The notes: generated from the letters alone by a model not told the origin. A stretch of 64,000 nt of DNA from Paenibacillaceae bacterium GAS479 (GCA_900105225.1 LT629764.1:1892501-1956500), one strand, 5' to 3'. Positions 18,428 through 28,866 are shown, counted from the first letter of the stretch. Numbers and translations are program-made.

Positions 18428-18529
18428 TTTCCTTTTTATATGAGCCTCGCCGTTGCTGGGACAATTTTGCTTACGTTTGCAAAATTGTCCGGCTGTTGGC
18501 GAAGATGTATTTGCGTATACAAGCAAAGA

Positions 18530-18683
18530 CAGCTTCGCCGCTGGCGAGGCCATTTTTGCGCACAATTACAAATACAGCCTCGCCGCTGGCGAGGCCATTT
18601 TTGCGCACAATTACAAATACAGCCTCGCCGCTGGCGAGGCCATTTTTGCGCACAATTGCAAATACAGCCTCGCCGCTGGCGAA
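18530..18683 (+). repeat. tandem 45-bp array of terminator-like hairpins
   Basis: Units start at 18530, 18575 and 18620, with a partial unit from 18665. Each contains GCCTCGCC-GCT-GGCGAGGC, a perfect 8-bp hairpin, followed by CATTTTTGCGC. The first unit has CAGCTTCGCC instead of CAGCCTCGCC. More degenerate relatives lie at about 18443-18515. The units look like serial intrinsic terminators reading in the agr direction. Confidence 0.85.
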
Positions 18684-18971
18684 TATCCGTTGGATAGCCC
18701 TGCATGCGTATCCCTGTCTATTTTTGCCCGCTACTTGCCTTTCGGCAGTGCTTCAACCACAATCTCCGCCCATTTGGTCGGGCTATATACAGGATTTCAT
18801 TAGTATTGATAAAGGTCCTGCACAATTTGTATGATTTTCCACATAAAGTGCATTCGGGCCGTGCTGATTTTCTAAATTTTATACGACAAATCGTACAAAT
18901 TGGCTGGGCATAGACGACGAAAGCTCGGTTTTGTATGTTTTATCACACAAAGTGTTGAAAAGCGGCAGCTT

Positions 18972-19013
18972 CGAAACGTATTTTGTACGATAAATCGTAC
19001 AAAATACGTTTCG
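18972..19013. repeat. 42-bp perfect palindrome
   Basis: The left arm, 18972-18991 (beginning CGAAACGTATTTTG), is exactly complementary to the right arm, 18994-19013, around a central AA. A related half-site with ACGACAAATCGTAC lies at about 18880-18895. Twenty exact base pairs are far beyond chance. Confidence 0.9.
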
Positions 19014-19068
19014 TTGGCCCACGAAAGCCAGGTTCTATATAGGTGTCTATAAGGTTTCTCTACACACT

Positions 19069-19140
19069 GGCTTCGCTGTTGGCGAAGCCTTTTTGCGCAT
19101 AATTGCAAATACAGCTTTCGCCGTTGGCGAAGCCTTTTTT
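19069..19140 (+). repeat. two further hairpin repeat units
   Basis: GGCTTCGC-TGTT-GGCGAAGCC-TTTTTGCGC (from 19069) and GCTTTCGCC-GTT-GGCGAAGCC-TTTTTT (from 19114) are 45 bp apart and related to the array at 18530. Their stem sequence (CTTCGC/GCGAAG) differs from CCTCGCC/GGCGAGG on both sides, so pairing is kept. Confidence 0.75.
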
Positions 19141-19158
19141 GCATCCACTAAACTAACC

Positions 19159-19821
19159 TCAAGGCCAATCCTTGCCGTCCTCCCAAGCCAAATAGAACCG
19201 CTCGTGCTGCCACTCTACAGGAGGAGCGGAGAGATCGCCGAAATAACGCGAGATCGTATCGACTTGAGAGCGATGCGCGGCCAACGCCGCTGCTTTGGCG
19301 TTCCAATGGAGCGCCGTGTCGAGCGCCAGCGCTTCCTTACGGCCTTGCTCATGCAAAGCCACTGAACCTACATAATATAGCTGCCGCAGTCCAGGTATAT
19401 GCCCTTCCTTGACCAATCTCGTACCGATGCGTGAAATGGCCATATGGTCAGGATGACCGTTGCCTCCATCAAGAGGGAATGTGACGAGTGCCGCCGGTTT
19501 ATGAATGGCCAAATATTCAGCCGCCCGCCGAATCACTTCATCTTCGTCGGCCTCGGCAAGATGGCCGTCGGGGTAGCCGAGATGGCCGACCTCTTTTATA
19601 CCCAATATAGCAGCCGCTTCAGCTAACTCTCGCTCACGCTCAGCCCCGAGGTTACTGCCGAGTAATCGGGCCTGCTGGCTACCTCTCAAACCTGCATCAC
19701 CGCGAGTCGCGACGAGCAATACAGGCGCCTCCCCTCTATTTGCCAGAGTACGTATTAACGCTGCCGCCAGAAACGTTTCATCATCAGGATGCGCTAGCAG
19801 TAGAGCAACAGGTCCATTCAT
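19159..19821 (-). CDS. PIG-L family zinc-dependent deacetylase
   Basis: The LmbE/PIG-L family removes acetyl groups from N-acetylglucosaminyl compounds; members include BshB of bacillithiol synthesis. The motif AHPDDE near residue 11 and GNGHPDH further on supply the zinc ligands. The start is ATG 19821 (MNGPVALLLAHPDDE), eight bases from AAAGGAG; an in-frame ATG at 19827 is possible. About 220 residues, usual for the family. It sits alone, so the substrate (bacillithiol precursor, chitin oligomer or other) is open. Confidence 0.88.
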   Translation of the reverse strand: MNGPVALLLAHPDDETFLAAALIRTLANRGEAPVLLVATRGDAGLRGSQQARLLGSNLGAERERELAEAAAILGIKEVGHLGYPDGHLAEADEDEVIRRAAEYLAIHKPAALVTFPLDGGNGHPDHMAISRIGTRLVKEGHIPGLRQLYYVGSVALHEQGRKEALALDTALHWNAKAAALAAHRSQVDTISRYFGDLSAPPVEWQHERFYLAWEDGKDWP

Positions 19822-19877
19822 GTTCATCTCTCCTTTGTCCACTTCTTATGCAATTTTGCCGGATAGAGCTCCAGCAC

Positions 19878-19906
19878 TGAATTGCTCCTACAGCACATGG
19901 TATAAT
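19878..19906 (+). promoter_or_regulatory. extended -10 promoter for the sugar isomerase gene
   Basis: TGGTATAAT gives a perfect -10 at 19901-19906 with a TG extension. The -35 region (TGAATT near 19878) is weak. The gene starts about 50 bp downstream. Confidence 0.55.
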
Positions 19907-19958
19907 GAGTGCGTTTGGAACTATAGTGCTACCATCATCCCATTGGGAGGTTACCCTT

Positions 19959-20927
19959 ATGAAACTTGGTGTATTCTCTGTTCTTTTTGCCCAAAAATCG
20001 TTCGAGGAATCCTTGGACTACATCGCATCCAAAGGGCTGGACGCCCTCGAGATCGGAACCGGCAACTATCCAGGAAGCCCGCATCTTGATTTGGACGAGC
20101 TGCTCGCCGATGACGGCAAGCGCCGCGCCTTCAAGCAGGCAGTAGAATCTCGCGGCCTGATGATCAGCGCCCTAAGCTGCCATGGCAACCCGCTTCATCC
20201 GCAAAAGGCTATCTCCAGCGAGCATGACACGATCATTCGTAAAACGATCGAGCTGGCTAACCGACTTGAGGTGTCGGTCGTTAACACTTTCTCCGGCTTG
20301 CCGGGCGACCATGAAGACGCTAAATACCCGAACTGGCCTGTCGCTCCTTGGCCGAATGATTTCCAAGAAGTGCTCAAATGGCAGTGGGAACAAAAGGTCA
20401 TTCCTTATTGGAGCGAAATCAATGGCATCGCCGAGGCAGCAGGCATTAAAATCGGCCTTGAGCTGCATGGCGGATTCTCCGTCCACACGCCAGCTACGAT
20501 GCTTCGCCTGCGCGAAGCGACCGGCAAAGCAATTGGTGCCAACCTCGATCCGAGCCATATGTGGTGGCAAGGAATCGATCCGGTTCAAGCGATCCATATT
20601 CTTGGACGCGAAGGAGCCATTCATCACTTCCATGCTAAGGATACGACGATTGACCCGATCAATGTCAACAAGCATGGCGTAACCGATATGCAGTCCTATG
20701 CCCTGATGCTGGACCGTGCTTGGCAGTTCCGCTCCGTCGGCTTCGGCCATGACCTCAAAGTATGGGCGGACATTATTAGTGCATTGCGCCTCGTCGGTTA
20801 TGACTATGTCGTCAGCATCGAGCATGAAGACGGCCTGATGAGCGTGGAAGAAGGCTTCAGCAAAGCCGTTTCCAACCTGCAGCAGGTACTTATCCGCGAG
20901 CCGCTTGGCGAGATGTGGTGGGTTTAA
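19959..20927 (+). CDS. sugar phosphate isomerase/epimerase (xylose isomerase-like TIM barrel)
   Basis: The start is ATG 19959 with GGGAGG eight bases upstream; earlier in-frame starts have no ribosome site. The 322-residue protein shows the AP-endonuclease-2-like TIM barrel: MKLGVFSVLFAQKSFEESLD, ALEIGTGNYPGSPH, SALSCHGNPLHP, the metal-binding glutamate in IGLELHGGFSVHT, NLDPSHMWWQG, HHFHAKDTTI and VVSIEHEDGLMS. Such enzymes interconvert sugars or inositols, but the substrate is not evident and no transporter or dehydrogenase lies beside it. A strong terminator follows. Confidence 0.88.
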   Translation: MKLGVFSVLFAQKSFEESLDYIASKGLDALEIGTGNYPGSPHLDLDELLADDGKRRAFKQAVESRGLMISALSCHGNPLHPQKAISSEHDTIIRKTIELANRLEVSVVNTFSGLPGDHEDAKYPNWPVAPWPNDFQEVLKWQWEQKVIPYWSEINGIAEAAGIKIGLELHGGFSVHTPATMLRLREATGKAIGANLDPSHMWWQGIDPVQAIHILGREGAIHHFHAKDTTIDPINVNKHGVTDMQSYALMLDRAWQFRSVGFGHDLKVWADIISALRLVGYDYVVSIEHEDGLMSVEEGFSKAVSNLQQVLIREPLGEMWWV

Positions 20928-20954
20928 GAGAGCCAACTGATCGGATTCTAAGTA

Positions 20955-21005
20955 GGAAAAGGCTTCCCTAGCGGCATTATGCCAAAGGGAAGCCTTTTCC
21001 TTTTT
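20955..21005 (+). terminator. strong intrinsic terminator
   Basis: GGAAAAGGCTTCCCT (20955-20969) pairs exactly with AGGGAAGCCTTTTCC (20986-21000), followed by TTTTT. Closes the isomerase gene. Confidence 0.9.
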
Positions 21006-21076
21006 GTCGTGCTCAACTGAGCGCTTTTCCACTATGTGGTCATCAACCGCTGTATGTACGACCATTCAGGAATGGC

Positions 21077-21298
21077 TTAGAGGCCAAACCAAATTTTAAC
21101 CATGAAGAAATCGACAATCAGGAAAACGAGCAGACAGGCTGCCGTCCAGCCAATTGCAAAAATGTTCTTCTGCTTCTGGACTACGAGCCGCACAAGTCCG
21201 ATTGCAATCAGAATCGTGAACAGAACCATAAAGATGTCGAATGTATTGAACGTACTCGATGTTGCCACGGCTTCCGCCGTTTCTGCTGCAAGATACAT
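21077..21298 (-). CDS. small two-helix membrane protein, DUF2759-like
   Basis: The 73-residue protein starts at an ATG seven or eight bases from GGGAGGTAG. It has two hydrophobic helices (about residues 21-40 and 47-68) joined by a basic loop VVQKQKN, with an N-terminal Ala/Thr-rich segment. Size and pattern resemble Bacillus YqgW (DUF2759), but this is recognition by eye. Function unknown. Confidence 0.7.
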   Translation of the reverse strand: MYLAAETAEAVATSSTFNTFDIFMVLFTILIAIGLVRLVVQKQKNIFAIGWTAACLLVFLIVDFFMVKIWFGL

Positions 21299-21694
21299 GG
21301 GGTGCTACCTCCCGGATTAAAATGCTGGCTTGAGACCGCTTCCGTTCCGCGCCGCAGCAAGTTACTACCGGCGGATGGATAGTCGGCTACATCTTGACCA
21401 TTTCTCTAAGACTTCATATAAACTATGGTATCTTTTAGGCGGCTTGGATGCAAGATGTTTTCGCTCTGTAACCGGTTTGCCACAAATTTGTCACCATATA
21501 GCGTGCGACAAGAACGCTCTTCCTATTCTTGGTGATTATAAAAAAACCGAATGATCCCCATCAGCAATCGTTATAGCGAGCTCCCCCACATTTGTTCCCA
21601 TTTGAATCATGATATGGTACGATCGGATTAGAATAATCACACCTTTTTTATCGGGATTTGAACGGACCAGCATTTTAGAGGAGGTTCATAACGA
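21299..21694. other. intergenic region before the siroheme reductase gene
   Basis: About 400 bp with no supported gene. The small ORF at 21330-21554 lacks a ribosome site and family features. No riboswitch signature was recognised; TGGTACGAT at about 21613 could be an extended -10, but I find no good partner hexamer. Confidence 0.4.
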
Positions 21695-23314
21695 ATGGCT
21701 TACGAAACGCCGTGGATGAGCGATCCATCCAAGCTAAATAAAATGGAACTGTGGAAAATTGAAAAGGACGGACTCGATGTAATCCGGACAATTATTGAAA
21801 AGTATGCTCTGGAAGGGTATGACTCCATTCCTGAGGACGATATGAACCGTTTCAAATGGGCCGGTGTCTATGAGCAAAAACCTCGTGACGGCTACTTCAT
21901 GATGCGGATTCGTATCAATGCAGGCGTTTTGACGACCGCTCAAGCACGCGCGCTTGCTTCCATCGGCCGCGATTACGGCCGGGATCTAATCGACGTAACG
22001 ACACGTCAGGCTATTCAGTACCACTGGCTGCGCATTGAGAATATGCCTGACATTTTCAAGCGCCTTGAAGAAGTAGGTCTGTACAGCTACGAGTCCTGCG
22101 GTGACTGCCCACGTACGATTGTCGGCAATCCGCTACAAGGCATCGATAAAGACGAACTGATAGATACAACCGCGCTCGTAGAAGAAGTGAACGATTACTT
22201 CCTGATGAACCGCGAGTTCTCCAACCTGCCGCGTAAGTACAAAATGTCCATCTCCGCCAACATCTACAACAACGCACATGCGGAAATCAACGATCTGGCC
22301 TTCACTCCTGCTATCAAGGAAATCGATGGCCAAGAAGTGATCGGCTTCCATGCATGGGTCGGTGGCGGACTGAGCGCCAAGCCTTATTTGGCCAAAGAGC
22401 TTGATATCTTCGTTCGTCCGGAAGAAGCGTTGAAAGTTGCGATCGGCGTAACGACACTGTTCCGCGATCATGGCTACCGCGAGAAGCGCCATCACGCGCG
22501 CCTTAAGTTCCTAGTTGCAGACTGGGGACCGGAGAAGTTCCAAGAAGAGCTGCTTAAGCTGATCGGCGATATGCCTTCCAAAGGAACGAGCAAAACGCTG
22601 GGCTGGCAGGCTGCTTATTTCGACGGAGTGCATAAACAAAAGGACGGCCGCAACTACATCGGCCTGAACGTTCCTGTCGGCCGCACCAACTCGGATGAGC
22701 TGGAGCAGCTTTGCGACATCGCCGATCAATACGGTGAAGGCAAAATCCGTACCACAATGTCGCAGAACATCATTCTTACCGGTGTTAAGGATGAGGATCT
22801 CGAAGCCGCTCTGGCCGCGCCTGTGCTGCAGCGTTTGACGCCGAATCCGAAGCCTTTCATGAGTCGCACCGTAAGCTGCACCGGCAACGAATTCTGCAAT
22901 CTGGCCATCGTCGAGACTAAAGAATTTGCACGCCAAGTGGCTGAATATCTTGATGAGCATGTTGAACTGGACGAGAAGATCCGCATCCACTTCATCGGCT
23001 GCCCGAACGGTTGCGGCCAGAAGCATATTGCTGACTTTGGTCTACAGGGCTCGCTCGTCAAAACGCCAGAGGGCACAGTCGACGCATTCGACATTGCTGT
23101 TGGAGGTATCCTCGGTCCTGGCGCAACCTTCAACAAACCGCTGAAGGGCCGCGTCAAAAGCACTGACGTACCTGCTGTGCTCGCTCAGCTGATCGAGTTC
23201 TACAAAGAAGGTCGCCAGCAAGGCGAGACGTTCCATGCCTACGTTAACCGCGTCGGCGTGCCGTCCTTCCAAGAGAAGCTCACCGATATTCTCGCCGCTG
23301 CTAAAGCGGTTTGA
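21695..23314 (+). CDS. ferredoxin-dependent sulfite/nitrite reductase (siroheme)
   Basis: Six-electron reduction of sulfite to sulfide or nitrite to ammonia. The 539-residue protein has two nitrite/sulfite reductase ferredoxin-like half-domains, each followed by a 4Fe-4S/siroheme domain. The cluster ligands are C-x5-C (CTGNEFC, Cys395 and Cys401) and C-x3-C (CPNGC, Cys436 and Cys440). N-terminal KWAGVYEQKPRDGYFMMRIR and DVTTRQAIQYHW are typical of the NirA-like type. GAGGAGGTT precedes the ATG. No sulfate-assimilation or nitrate genes are adjacent, so sulfite versus nitrite cannot be decided here. Confidence 0.92.
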   Translation: MAYETPWMSDPSKLNKMELWKIEKDGLDVIRTIIEKYALEGYDSIPEDDMNRFKWAGVYEQKPRDGYFMMRIRINAGVLTTAQARALASIGRDYGRDLIDVTTRQAIQYHWLRIENMPDIFKRLEEVGLYSYESCGDCPRTIVGNPLQGIDKDELIDTTALVEEVNDYFLMNREFSNLPRKYKMSISANIYNNAHAEINDLAFTPAIKEIDGQEVIGFHAWVGGGLSAKPYLAKELDIFVRPEEALKVAIGVTTLFRDHGYREKRHHARLKFLVADWGPEKFQEELLKLIGDMPSKGTSKTLGWQAAYFDGVHKQKDGRNYIGLNVPVGRTNSDELEQLCDIADQYGEGKIRTTMSQNIILTGVKDEDLEAALAAPVLQRLTPNPKPFMSRTVSCTGNEFCNLAIVETKEFARQVAEYLDEHVELDEKIRIHFIGCPNGCGQKHIADFGLQGSLVKTPEGTVDAFDIAVGGILGPGATFNKPLKGRVKSTDVPAVLAQLIEFYKEGRQQGETFHAYVNRVGVPSFQEKLTDILAAAKAV

Positions 23315-23332
23315 GCTCAGGTTTAATGCTTG

Positions 23333-23384
23333 AAACAAACAAGAGGCCCAGCCGACGTCAGTCGGCTGGGCCTCTTGTTTGTTT
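23333..23384. terminator. 24-bp perfect bidirectional terminator
   Basis: The arm at 23333-23356 (ending CCCAGCCGAC) pairs exactly with 23361-23384 (starting GTCGGCTGGG). T-rich sequence follows on both strands. It separates the reductase gene from convergent uvrA. Confidence 0.93.
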
Positions 23385-23422
23385 ATGTTGGACTCAGTTC
23401 TCGGCTCACGCCCGAGAACTCC

Positions 23423-26400
23423 TTATAGCGAGCCTGTGTCCTTCGGCTTGCGGCCGCGCTTCTTGGGTGCGGGAGCCGCCTCGTATGCCGCGTTGCTCTC
23501 CGCCGCCAGCATCGCTCCGCCAGCGCCGCCGGAGCTAACTGCTCCGCGCTTGGATGCTTTGCGCGTTGACGCTGGCTCGGCCACAGCAGCAGCGCCATGC
23601 TTGGACGCTTTGCGTGTTGACGCTGGCTCGGCCACTGCGCCTGCCACCGGCTCCACCGCAGCGCTGACTTCGGCAGCTGCTTGCAGCGCCTCGGCTTTGA
23701 CACGCGCCTCGCGTGTACGCTGCAGGTCGCGCTCCAGTATCGGACCTAGATACTTGCCGGTATAGGAATCCTTTACTTTGACGAGCTCCTCCGGTGAGCC
23801 GATGCCGACGATTGTACCACCGCCACTGCCGCCCTCCGGGCCGAGATCGATAAGATAGTCGGCCGTTTTGATAACGTCCAGACTATGCTCGATGACGAGT
23901 ACGGATTCTCCGGAGTCGACCAGACGATGCAACACGACCAACAGACGGTCTACATCGTCCATATGCAAGCCGGTCGTTGGCTCATCCAGAATGTAGAACG
24001 TGCGTCCAGTGCTCCGGCGGTGAAGCTCGGAGGCAAGCTTGACGCGCTGCGCCTCGCCGCCAGACAGCGTTGTCGCTGGTTGCCCCATATTCATATAACC
24101 TAGGCCAACATCCAGCAGCGTTTGCAGCTTGCGGTAGATCTTCGGGACGTTGCGGAAGAAGTCGGCCGCATTCTCGATCGTCATATCTAGTAAATCGGCG
24201 ATGCTATTGCCCTTGTACTTGACCTCCAGCGTCTCTCGGTTGTATCGCTTGCCCTTACAAATTTCGCAAGGCACGTACACATCCGGCAGAAAATGCATCT
24301 CGATCTTGATAATGCCATCACCACGACATGCTTCGCAGCGTCCACCTTTGACGTTGAAGCTGAAGCGGCCCTTCTTATAACCGCGTACCTTGGCTTCATT
24401 GGTCGAGGCATACAAATCACGGATATCATCGAATACGCCAGTATAGGTCGCAGGATTGGAACGCGGCGTGCGGCCGATCGGCGACTGATCAATGTCGATC
24501 ACCTTGTCGATTTGCTCGAGGCCGCGAATCTCCTTATGCTCGCCTGGACGGACCTTAGCCCGGTTGAGATCACGCGCCAGCGTTTTGTACAAAATCTCGT
24601 TGATTAGCGTTGACTTGCCAGAACCCGACACGCCGGTCACGGCCGTAAATACACCGATTGGAATCTTGACGTTGACGTTTTTCAAGTTGTTTTCCTTGGC
24701 GCCCCGGATCTCAAGCCACTTGTCACTGACGGGACGGCGCTGCTCCGGCACGGCGATGAACTTGCGCCCGCTGAGATACTGGCCGGTCAACGAGTTCTCG
24801 TCAGCCATAACCTCCTGCGGTGTACCTTGCGCGATGATATGGCCGCCGTGGATGCCAGCGCCGGGACCAATATCAATGATATAATCCGCAGCCAGCATCG
24901 TATCCTCATCATGCTCCACGACGATCAGCGTGTTGCCAAGATTGCGCATATGCTCCAGCGTAGCGATCAGCCGATCGTTGTCGCGTTGATGGAGCCCGAT
25001 GCTAGGCTCGTCCAGAATATACAGGACTCCCATCAGGCTGGAGCCAATCTGGGTAGCCAGTCTGATGCGCTGAGCCTCTCCGCCCGATAGAGTGCCGGCC
25101 GCGCGGGACATCGTCAAATAGTTCAGGCCAACGTTGACAAGGAAGCCAAGTCGGCTGTTAATCTCCTTGAGGATCAAATTGGCGATCGTGCGATCCTTTT
25201 GGCTAAGATTCAACCCATCGAAGAATTGCTTAGCTTCGCCAATCGACAACGAAGTTGAATAGGCGATGTTCTCCCCTCCGACGGTGACGGCGAGACTTTC
25301 CTTCTTCAGCCTATTGCCCTTGCAAGTGCCGCATGGCTTGGAGCTCATATAAGCCTCAATATACTCCCGCATGGTGTCCGAGGCGGTATCGCGGTAGCGG
25401 CGCGCAAGGTTGTTGGCGACACCCTCGAAAGGTACAAATGCCTCTTTGCTAAAGCCAAAGTCATTCTCATATTGGAAACGGACCTTTTCGCCCCCGGTTC
25501 CATAAAGCAGCTTTTTCATTTGCTCTGCGCTCAGTTCGCCGACAGGCACATCCATCGGAATACCGTAGTGCTTACACACGGAAGCCATGAACTGCGGATA
25601 ATAGTTAGAAGTGCTGCCCGCCCATGCCTCGAAAGCGCCAGACACAATCGTTTTGCTGGGATCGTAAATAAGGTCCGGGTCCACAATCATTTTGGCGCCA
25701 AGACCGTCGCATTCTGAGCACGCACCGAATGGGCTATTAAACGAGAACATTCGCGGCGACAGCTCATCGATGCTGAAACCGCAAACCGGACAGGCTAGGT
25801 TGGAGCTGAACATCAGCTCCTCCTGATCGATGATGTCCACGATGACCTGGCCCTCCGACAGCTTAAGTGCCGTCTCAAGAGAGTCTGCCAGACGAGTACG
25901 AACGTCGTCCTTGACGACGATACGGTCGACAACAACCTCGATGTTATGCTTTTTGTTCTTTTCGAGCTCTATGTTGTCACCTAAATCACGCAGCTCGCCG
26001 TCCACGCGTACACGGACGAAACCCTGCTTCTGGATATCCTGAAGCAGCTTCGTATGTTCGCCCTTGCGGCCGGATACGATCGGAGCGAGGATCTGCAGGC
26101 GCGTCCGCTCCGGGTATTCCAGAATGCGGTCAACCATCTGCTCTACCGTCTGCGAGGTGATCTCAATACCATGCTCCGGGCAGTGAGGTTTGCCGATGCG
26201 GGCATACAACAGACGCAAATAGTCGTAAATCTCCGTGACCGTGCCAACCGTAGAACGCGGGTTGCGACTTGTCGTCTTCTGATCGATGGAGATTGCGGGG
26301 CTGAGGCCCTCGATTGAATCGACATCCGGCTTCTCCATCTGACCGAGAAACTGGCGGGCGTAGGCTGACAGCGACTCGACGTAGCGACGCTGGCCCTCCG

Positions 26401-26545
26401 CATAAATCGTATCGAAAGCGAGCGATGACTTGCCCGAGCCGCTGAGGCCTGTAAGCACGACAAACTTGTCGCGCGGAATGGTTACATCGATATTTTTCAG
26501 GTTGTGGGCCCTGGCACCCTTGATCTCAATACGGTCGATTGCCAC
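23423..26545 (-). CDS. uvrA: excinuclease ABC subunit A
   Basis: DNA damage recognition ATPase of nucleotide excision repair. Starts at GTG 26545, six bases from AGGAGG. Two ABC modules are present: Walker [15 protein letters not shown] near residue 32 and [15 protein letters not shown] in the second half, signatures [12 protein letters not shown] and [12 protein letters not shown], and zinc fingers ([22 protein letters not shown]). At 1040 residues it is about 85 longer than usual: after the normal end comes an Ala-rich tail with a 17-residue tandem duplication ([13 protein letters not shown] twice) and a terminal basic [10 protein letters not shown], resembling an AT-hook. It lies downstream of uvrB in the same direction. 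Confidence 0.97.
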   Translation of the reverse strand: MAIDRIEIKGARAHNLKNIDVTIPRDKFVVLTGLSGSGKSSLAFDTIYAEGQRRYVESLSAYARQFLGQMEKPDVDSIEGLSPAISIDQKTTSRNPRSTVGTVTEIYDYLRLLYARIGKPHCPEHGIEITSQTVEQMVDRILEYPERTRLQILAPIVSGRKGEHTKLLQDIQKQGFVRVRVDGELRDLGDNIELEKNKKHNIEVVVDRIVVKDDVRTRLADSLETALKLSEGQVIVDIIDQEELMFSSNLACPVCGFSIDELSPRMFSFNSPFGACSECDGLGAKMIVDPDLIYDPSKTIVSGAFEAWAGSTSNYYPQFMASVCKHYGIPMDVPVGELSAEQMKKLLYGTGGEKVRFQYENDFGFSKEAFVPFEGVANNLARRYRDTASDTMREYIEAYMSSKPCGTCKGNRLKKESLAVTVGGENIAYSTSLSIGEAKQFFDGLNLSQKDRTIANLILKEINSRLGFLVNVGLNYLTMSRAAGTLSGGEAQRIRLATQIGSSLMGVLYILDEPSIGLHQRDNDRLIATLEHMRNLGNTLIVVEHDEDTMLAADYIIDIGPGAGIHGGHIIAQGTPQEVMADENSLTGQYLSGRKFIAVPEQRRPVSDKWLEIRGAKENNLKNVNVKIPIGVFTAVTGVSGSGKSTLINEILYKTLARDLNRAKVRPGEHKEIRGLEQIDKVIDIDQSPIGRTPRSNPATYTGVFDDIRDLYASTNEAKVRGYKKGRFSFNVKGGRCEACRGDGIIKIEMHFLPDVYVPCEICKGKRYNRETLEVKYKGNSIADLLDMTIENAADFFRNVPKIYRKLQTLLDVGLGYMNMGQPATTLSGGEAQRVKLASELHRRSTGRTFYILDEPTTGLHMDDVDRLLVVLHRLVDSGESVLVIEHSLDVIKTADYLIDLGPEGGSGGGTIVGIGSPEELVKVKDSYTGKYLGPILERDLQRTREARVKAEALQAAAEVSAAVEPVAGAVAEPASTRKASKHGAAAVAEPASTRKASKRGAVSSGGAGGAMLAAESNAAYEAAPAPKKRGRKPKDTGSL

Positions 26546-26712
26546 TGTATACCTCCTATATAGAACAGGACAGCAGCATACATGCTGCCAGTCCTGTCAG
26601 CCTTCTGAAACCAACAATTCCAACTCAAACACGGGAAGGCGCAACCCTGCGGCTATTTGCCGCACCCGCCCCAGCTCAAACCGCTGGACATTCCTTGCTT
26701 TGCTGACGCCAA

Positions 26713-28713
26713 TTAGCCCTCTTCCGCACGCAGCTCCAGCAGTGCATCGCGAAGCTCCGCTGCCCGCTCGAACTGCAGGCTTTTGGCCGCTTCCTTCATC
26801 TCGGCCTCCAGGCGCACAATGACCTTCTGACGTTCCTTCTTGGTCAACTTGCCGGAAACGCCGTTCAGATAATCATTTTTCTGTTCAGCGGACTTGGTCG
26901 CCTCCATAACCTCGTGGATTCGTTTGCGGATCGTCTGAGGTGTAACGCCATGCTTCTCGTTATAAGCCTCCTGAATCGCACGGCGGCGACTCGTCTCCGT
27001 GATCGCCCGATCCATGGAATCGGTAATCTTGTCGCCGTACATAATGACACGACCGTCGGAGTTACGTGCGGCGCGTCCAATCGTCTGGATAAGCGAGCGC
27101 TCCGAACGCAGGAAGCCCTCCTTGTCGGCATCCAGGATGGTCACAAGCGACACCTCCGGCAGGTCAAGGCCCTCCCGCAGCAGGTTAATGCCGACCAGCA
27201 CATGGAAAGTGCCTATGCGCAAATCGCGCAAAATTGCCATCCGCTCCAGCGTCTTGATATCGGAATGAAGGTAGCGTACTTTGATGCCGACCTCCTTGAG
27301 GTAATCCGTCAGATCCTCTGACATCTTCTTGGTCAGCGTTGTCACGAGCACTCGCTCATCCTTAGCGATGCGGTCCCGGATCTCCCCGAGCATATCATCG
27401 ATCTGGCCCTTGGTTGGACGAACCTCAATAATCGGGTCAAGCAGCCCCGTTGGGCGAATGATCTGCTGAATCGGTTCATAGGGCGTCAGTTCAAGCTCAT
27501 AAGGTCCCGGCGTCGCGGAAACGTAGATCGTTTGTTTGTCCTTGGCCTCGAACTCCTCAAATTTCAGCGGTCGATTGTCCATTGCCGAAGGCAAACGGAA
27601 GCCGTGCTCCACGAGCACCTCTTTGCGAGCGCGGTCACCGTTGTACATAGCGCGAACCTGCGGCAGTGTCACATGGGACTCGTCAATAACGATAAGCATA
27701 TCATCGGGGAAATAATCCATCAGTGTATACGGCGTAGCGCCGCGCTCACGGAACGTGAGCGGTCCGGAATAGTTCTCGATACCGGAGCAGAAGCCCATCT
27801 CCTGCATCATCTCGATGTCGTAGCGAGTCCGCTGCTCCAGCCGCTGAGCCTCCAGCAGCTTGCCGTTGTCGCGCATCTCCGCAAGACGCTCCTCCAGCTC
27901 GCGCTCTATGTTCACCAGAGCAAGGCGCATCTTATCTTCTTGAGTGACAAAGTGGGAAGCCGGGAATATAGCGACATGGTCGCGCTCTCCGACGATCTCG
28001 CCGGTCAGTACGTCAATCTCCGTAATACGCTCGATCTCGTCTCCGAAAAGCTCCACGCGAATCGCCCGCTCGTTGTTCGCTACAGGGAAAATCTCTACGA
28101 TGTCGCCGCGTACTCGGAATGTGCCCCGCACAAAGTTGATGTCGTTGCGCTTGTATTGAATATCAACCAGCTTGTGAAGAATTTCGTCTCGGCCCTTCTC
28201 CATACCCTTGCGCAGCGACAGGACGAGAGTGCCGTAATCCTCCGGCGATCCGAGACCGTAGATGCAGGACACGCTGGCAACGATAATAACGTCGCGGCGC
28301 TCGAATAACGAACTGGTCGCGGAGTGACGTAGTTTGTCGATCTCATCGTTGATGCTGGAGTCCTTCTCAATGTAGGTGTCGGTCGACGGTAAATAGGCTT
28401 CTGGCTGGTAGTAGTCGTAGTAGCTGACGAAATAGGAGACTGCATTATCGGGGAAAAATTCCTGGAACTCACTGCACAGCTGCGCGGCAAGAGTCTTGTT
28501 GTGGGCAATAACGAGCGTCGGTCGGTTCAGCTTCGCGATCGTATTGGCGATGGTGTAGGTCTTGCCGGTGCCAGTAGCCCCGAGCAGAATCTGATGCTTG
28601 CGTCCGTCGCGGATGCCCTCCACAAGCTCGTTAATCGCACGTGGTTGGTCGCCCTGTGGCGTATAATCCGACTTCAGCTGGAACAGCTTGGGCTGTTGCA
28701 CCTTCTCGGCCAT
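26713..28713 (-). CDS. uvrB: excinuclease ABC subunit B
   Basis: Damage-verification helicase of nucleotide excision repair. ATG 28713 ([17 protein letters not shown]) is the preferred start, with AGGGTGAG upstream; an in-frame TTG lies at 28719. Visible are Walker [14 protein letters not shown] near residue 45, the beta-hairpin region [20 protein letters not shown], the DESH box, [36 protein letters not shown], and the C-terminal UvrC-binding UVR motif ([19 protein letters not shown]). About 666 residues, standard. It precedes uvrA, and SOS-box-like sites lie at its promoter. Confidence 0.97.
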   Translation of the reverse strand: MAEKVQQPKLFQLKSDYTPQGDQPRAINELVEGIRDGRKHQILLGATGTGKTYTIANTIAKLNRPTLVIAHNKTLAAQLCSEFQEFFPDNAVSYFVSYYDYYQPEAYLPSTDTYIEKDSSINDEIDKLRHSATSSLFERRDVIIVASVSCIYGLGSPEDYGTLVLSLRKGMEKGRDEILHKLVDIQYKRNDINFVRGTFRVRGDIVEIFPVANNERAIRVELFGDEIERITEIDVLTGEIVGERDHVAIFPASHFVTQEDKMRLALVNIERELEERLAEMRDNGKLLEAQRLEQRTRYDIEMMQEMGFCSGIENYSGPLTFRERGATPYTLMDYFPDDMLIVIDESHVTLPQVRAMYNGDRARKEVLVEHGFRLPSAMDNRPLKFEEFEAKDKQTIYVSATPGPYELELTPYEPIQQIIRPTGLLDPIIEVRPTKGQIDDMLGEIRDRIAKDERVLVTTLTKKMSEDLTDYLKEVGIKVRYLHSDIKTLERMAILRDLRIGTFHVLVGINLLREGLDLPEVSLVTILDADKEGFLRSERSLIQTIGRAARNSDGRVIMYGDKITDSMDRAITETSRRRAIQEAYNEKHGVTPQTIRKRIHEVMEATKSAEQKNDYLNGVSGKLTKKERQKVIVRLEAEMKEAAKSLQFERAAELRDALLELRAEEG

Positions 28714-28866
28714 GAGCAAAGCTCACCCTCTTCCCTAATATGCCGCTAAAGTCCCGGTTCTTTAGACCTGGATTAGCGGGATGAATCTATTATTATATGA
28801 AGAATTCCCTATTCATCTGTATACCCAAAAGAGCCGATAAATAAGTCATTGTGGAATGCCATTGAT

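Larger units (their letters stand above)
18428..19158. other. repeat-rich, probably noncoding region after the agr-like cassette
   Basis: About 730 bp without a convincing gene. It holds a 45-bp hairpin repeat array with degenerate flanking units, two diverged copies of a sequence containing TCGTACAAA and ACGAAAGC, a 42-bp perfect palindrome, and two more hairpin units next to the deacetylase gene. Long ORFs crossing it exist in several frames only because the 45-bp period is a multiple of three. Confidence 0.7.

Noticed and set aside
18199-18834. Long open frames on both strands through the hairpin repeats
   Set aside because: The repeat period is 45 bp, a multiple of three, so several frames stay open at once; they lack ribosome sites and encode only repeats.
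20172-21065. 297-codon minus-strand ORF opposite the sugar isomerase gene
   Set aside because: It overlaps a clear TIM-barrel gene and runs through its terminator; composition is that of a shadow frame.
21330-21554. 74-codon ORF between the small membrane protein and the sulfite reductase
   Set aside because: No ribosome site, no recognisable features, mixed composition.
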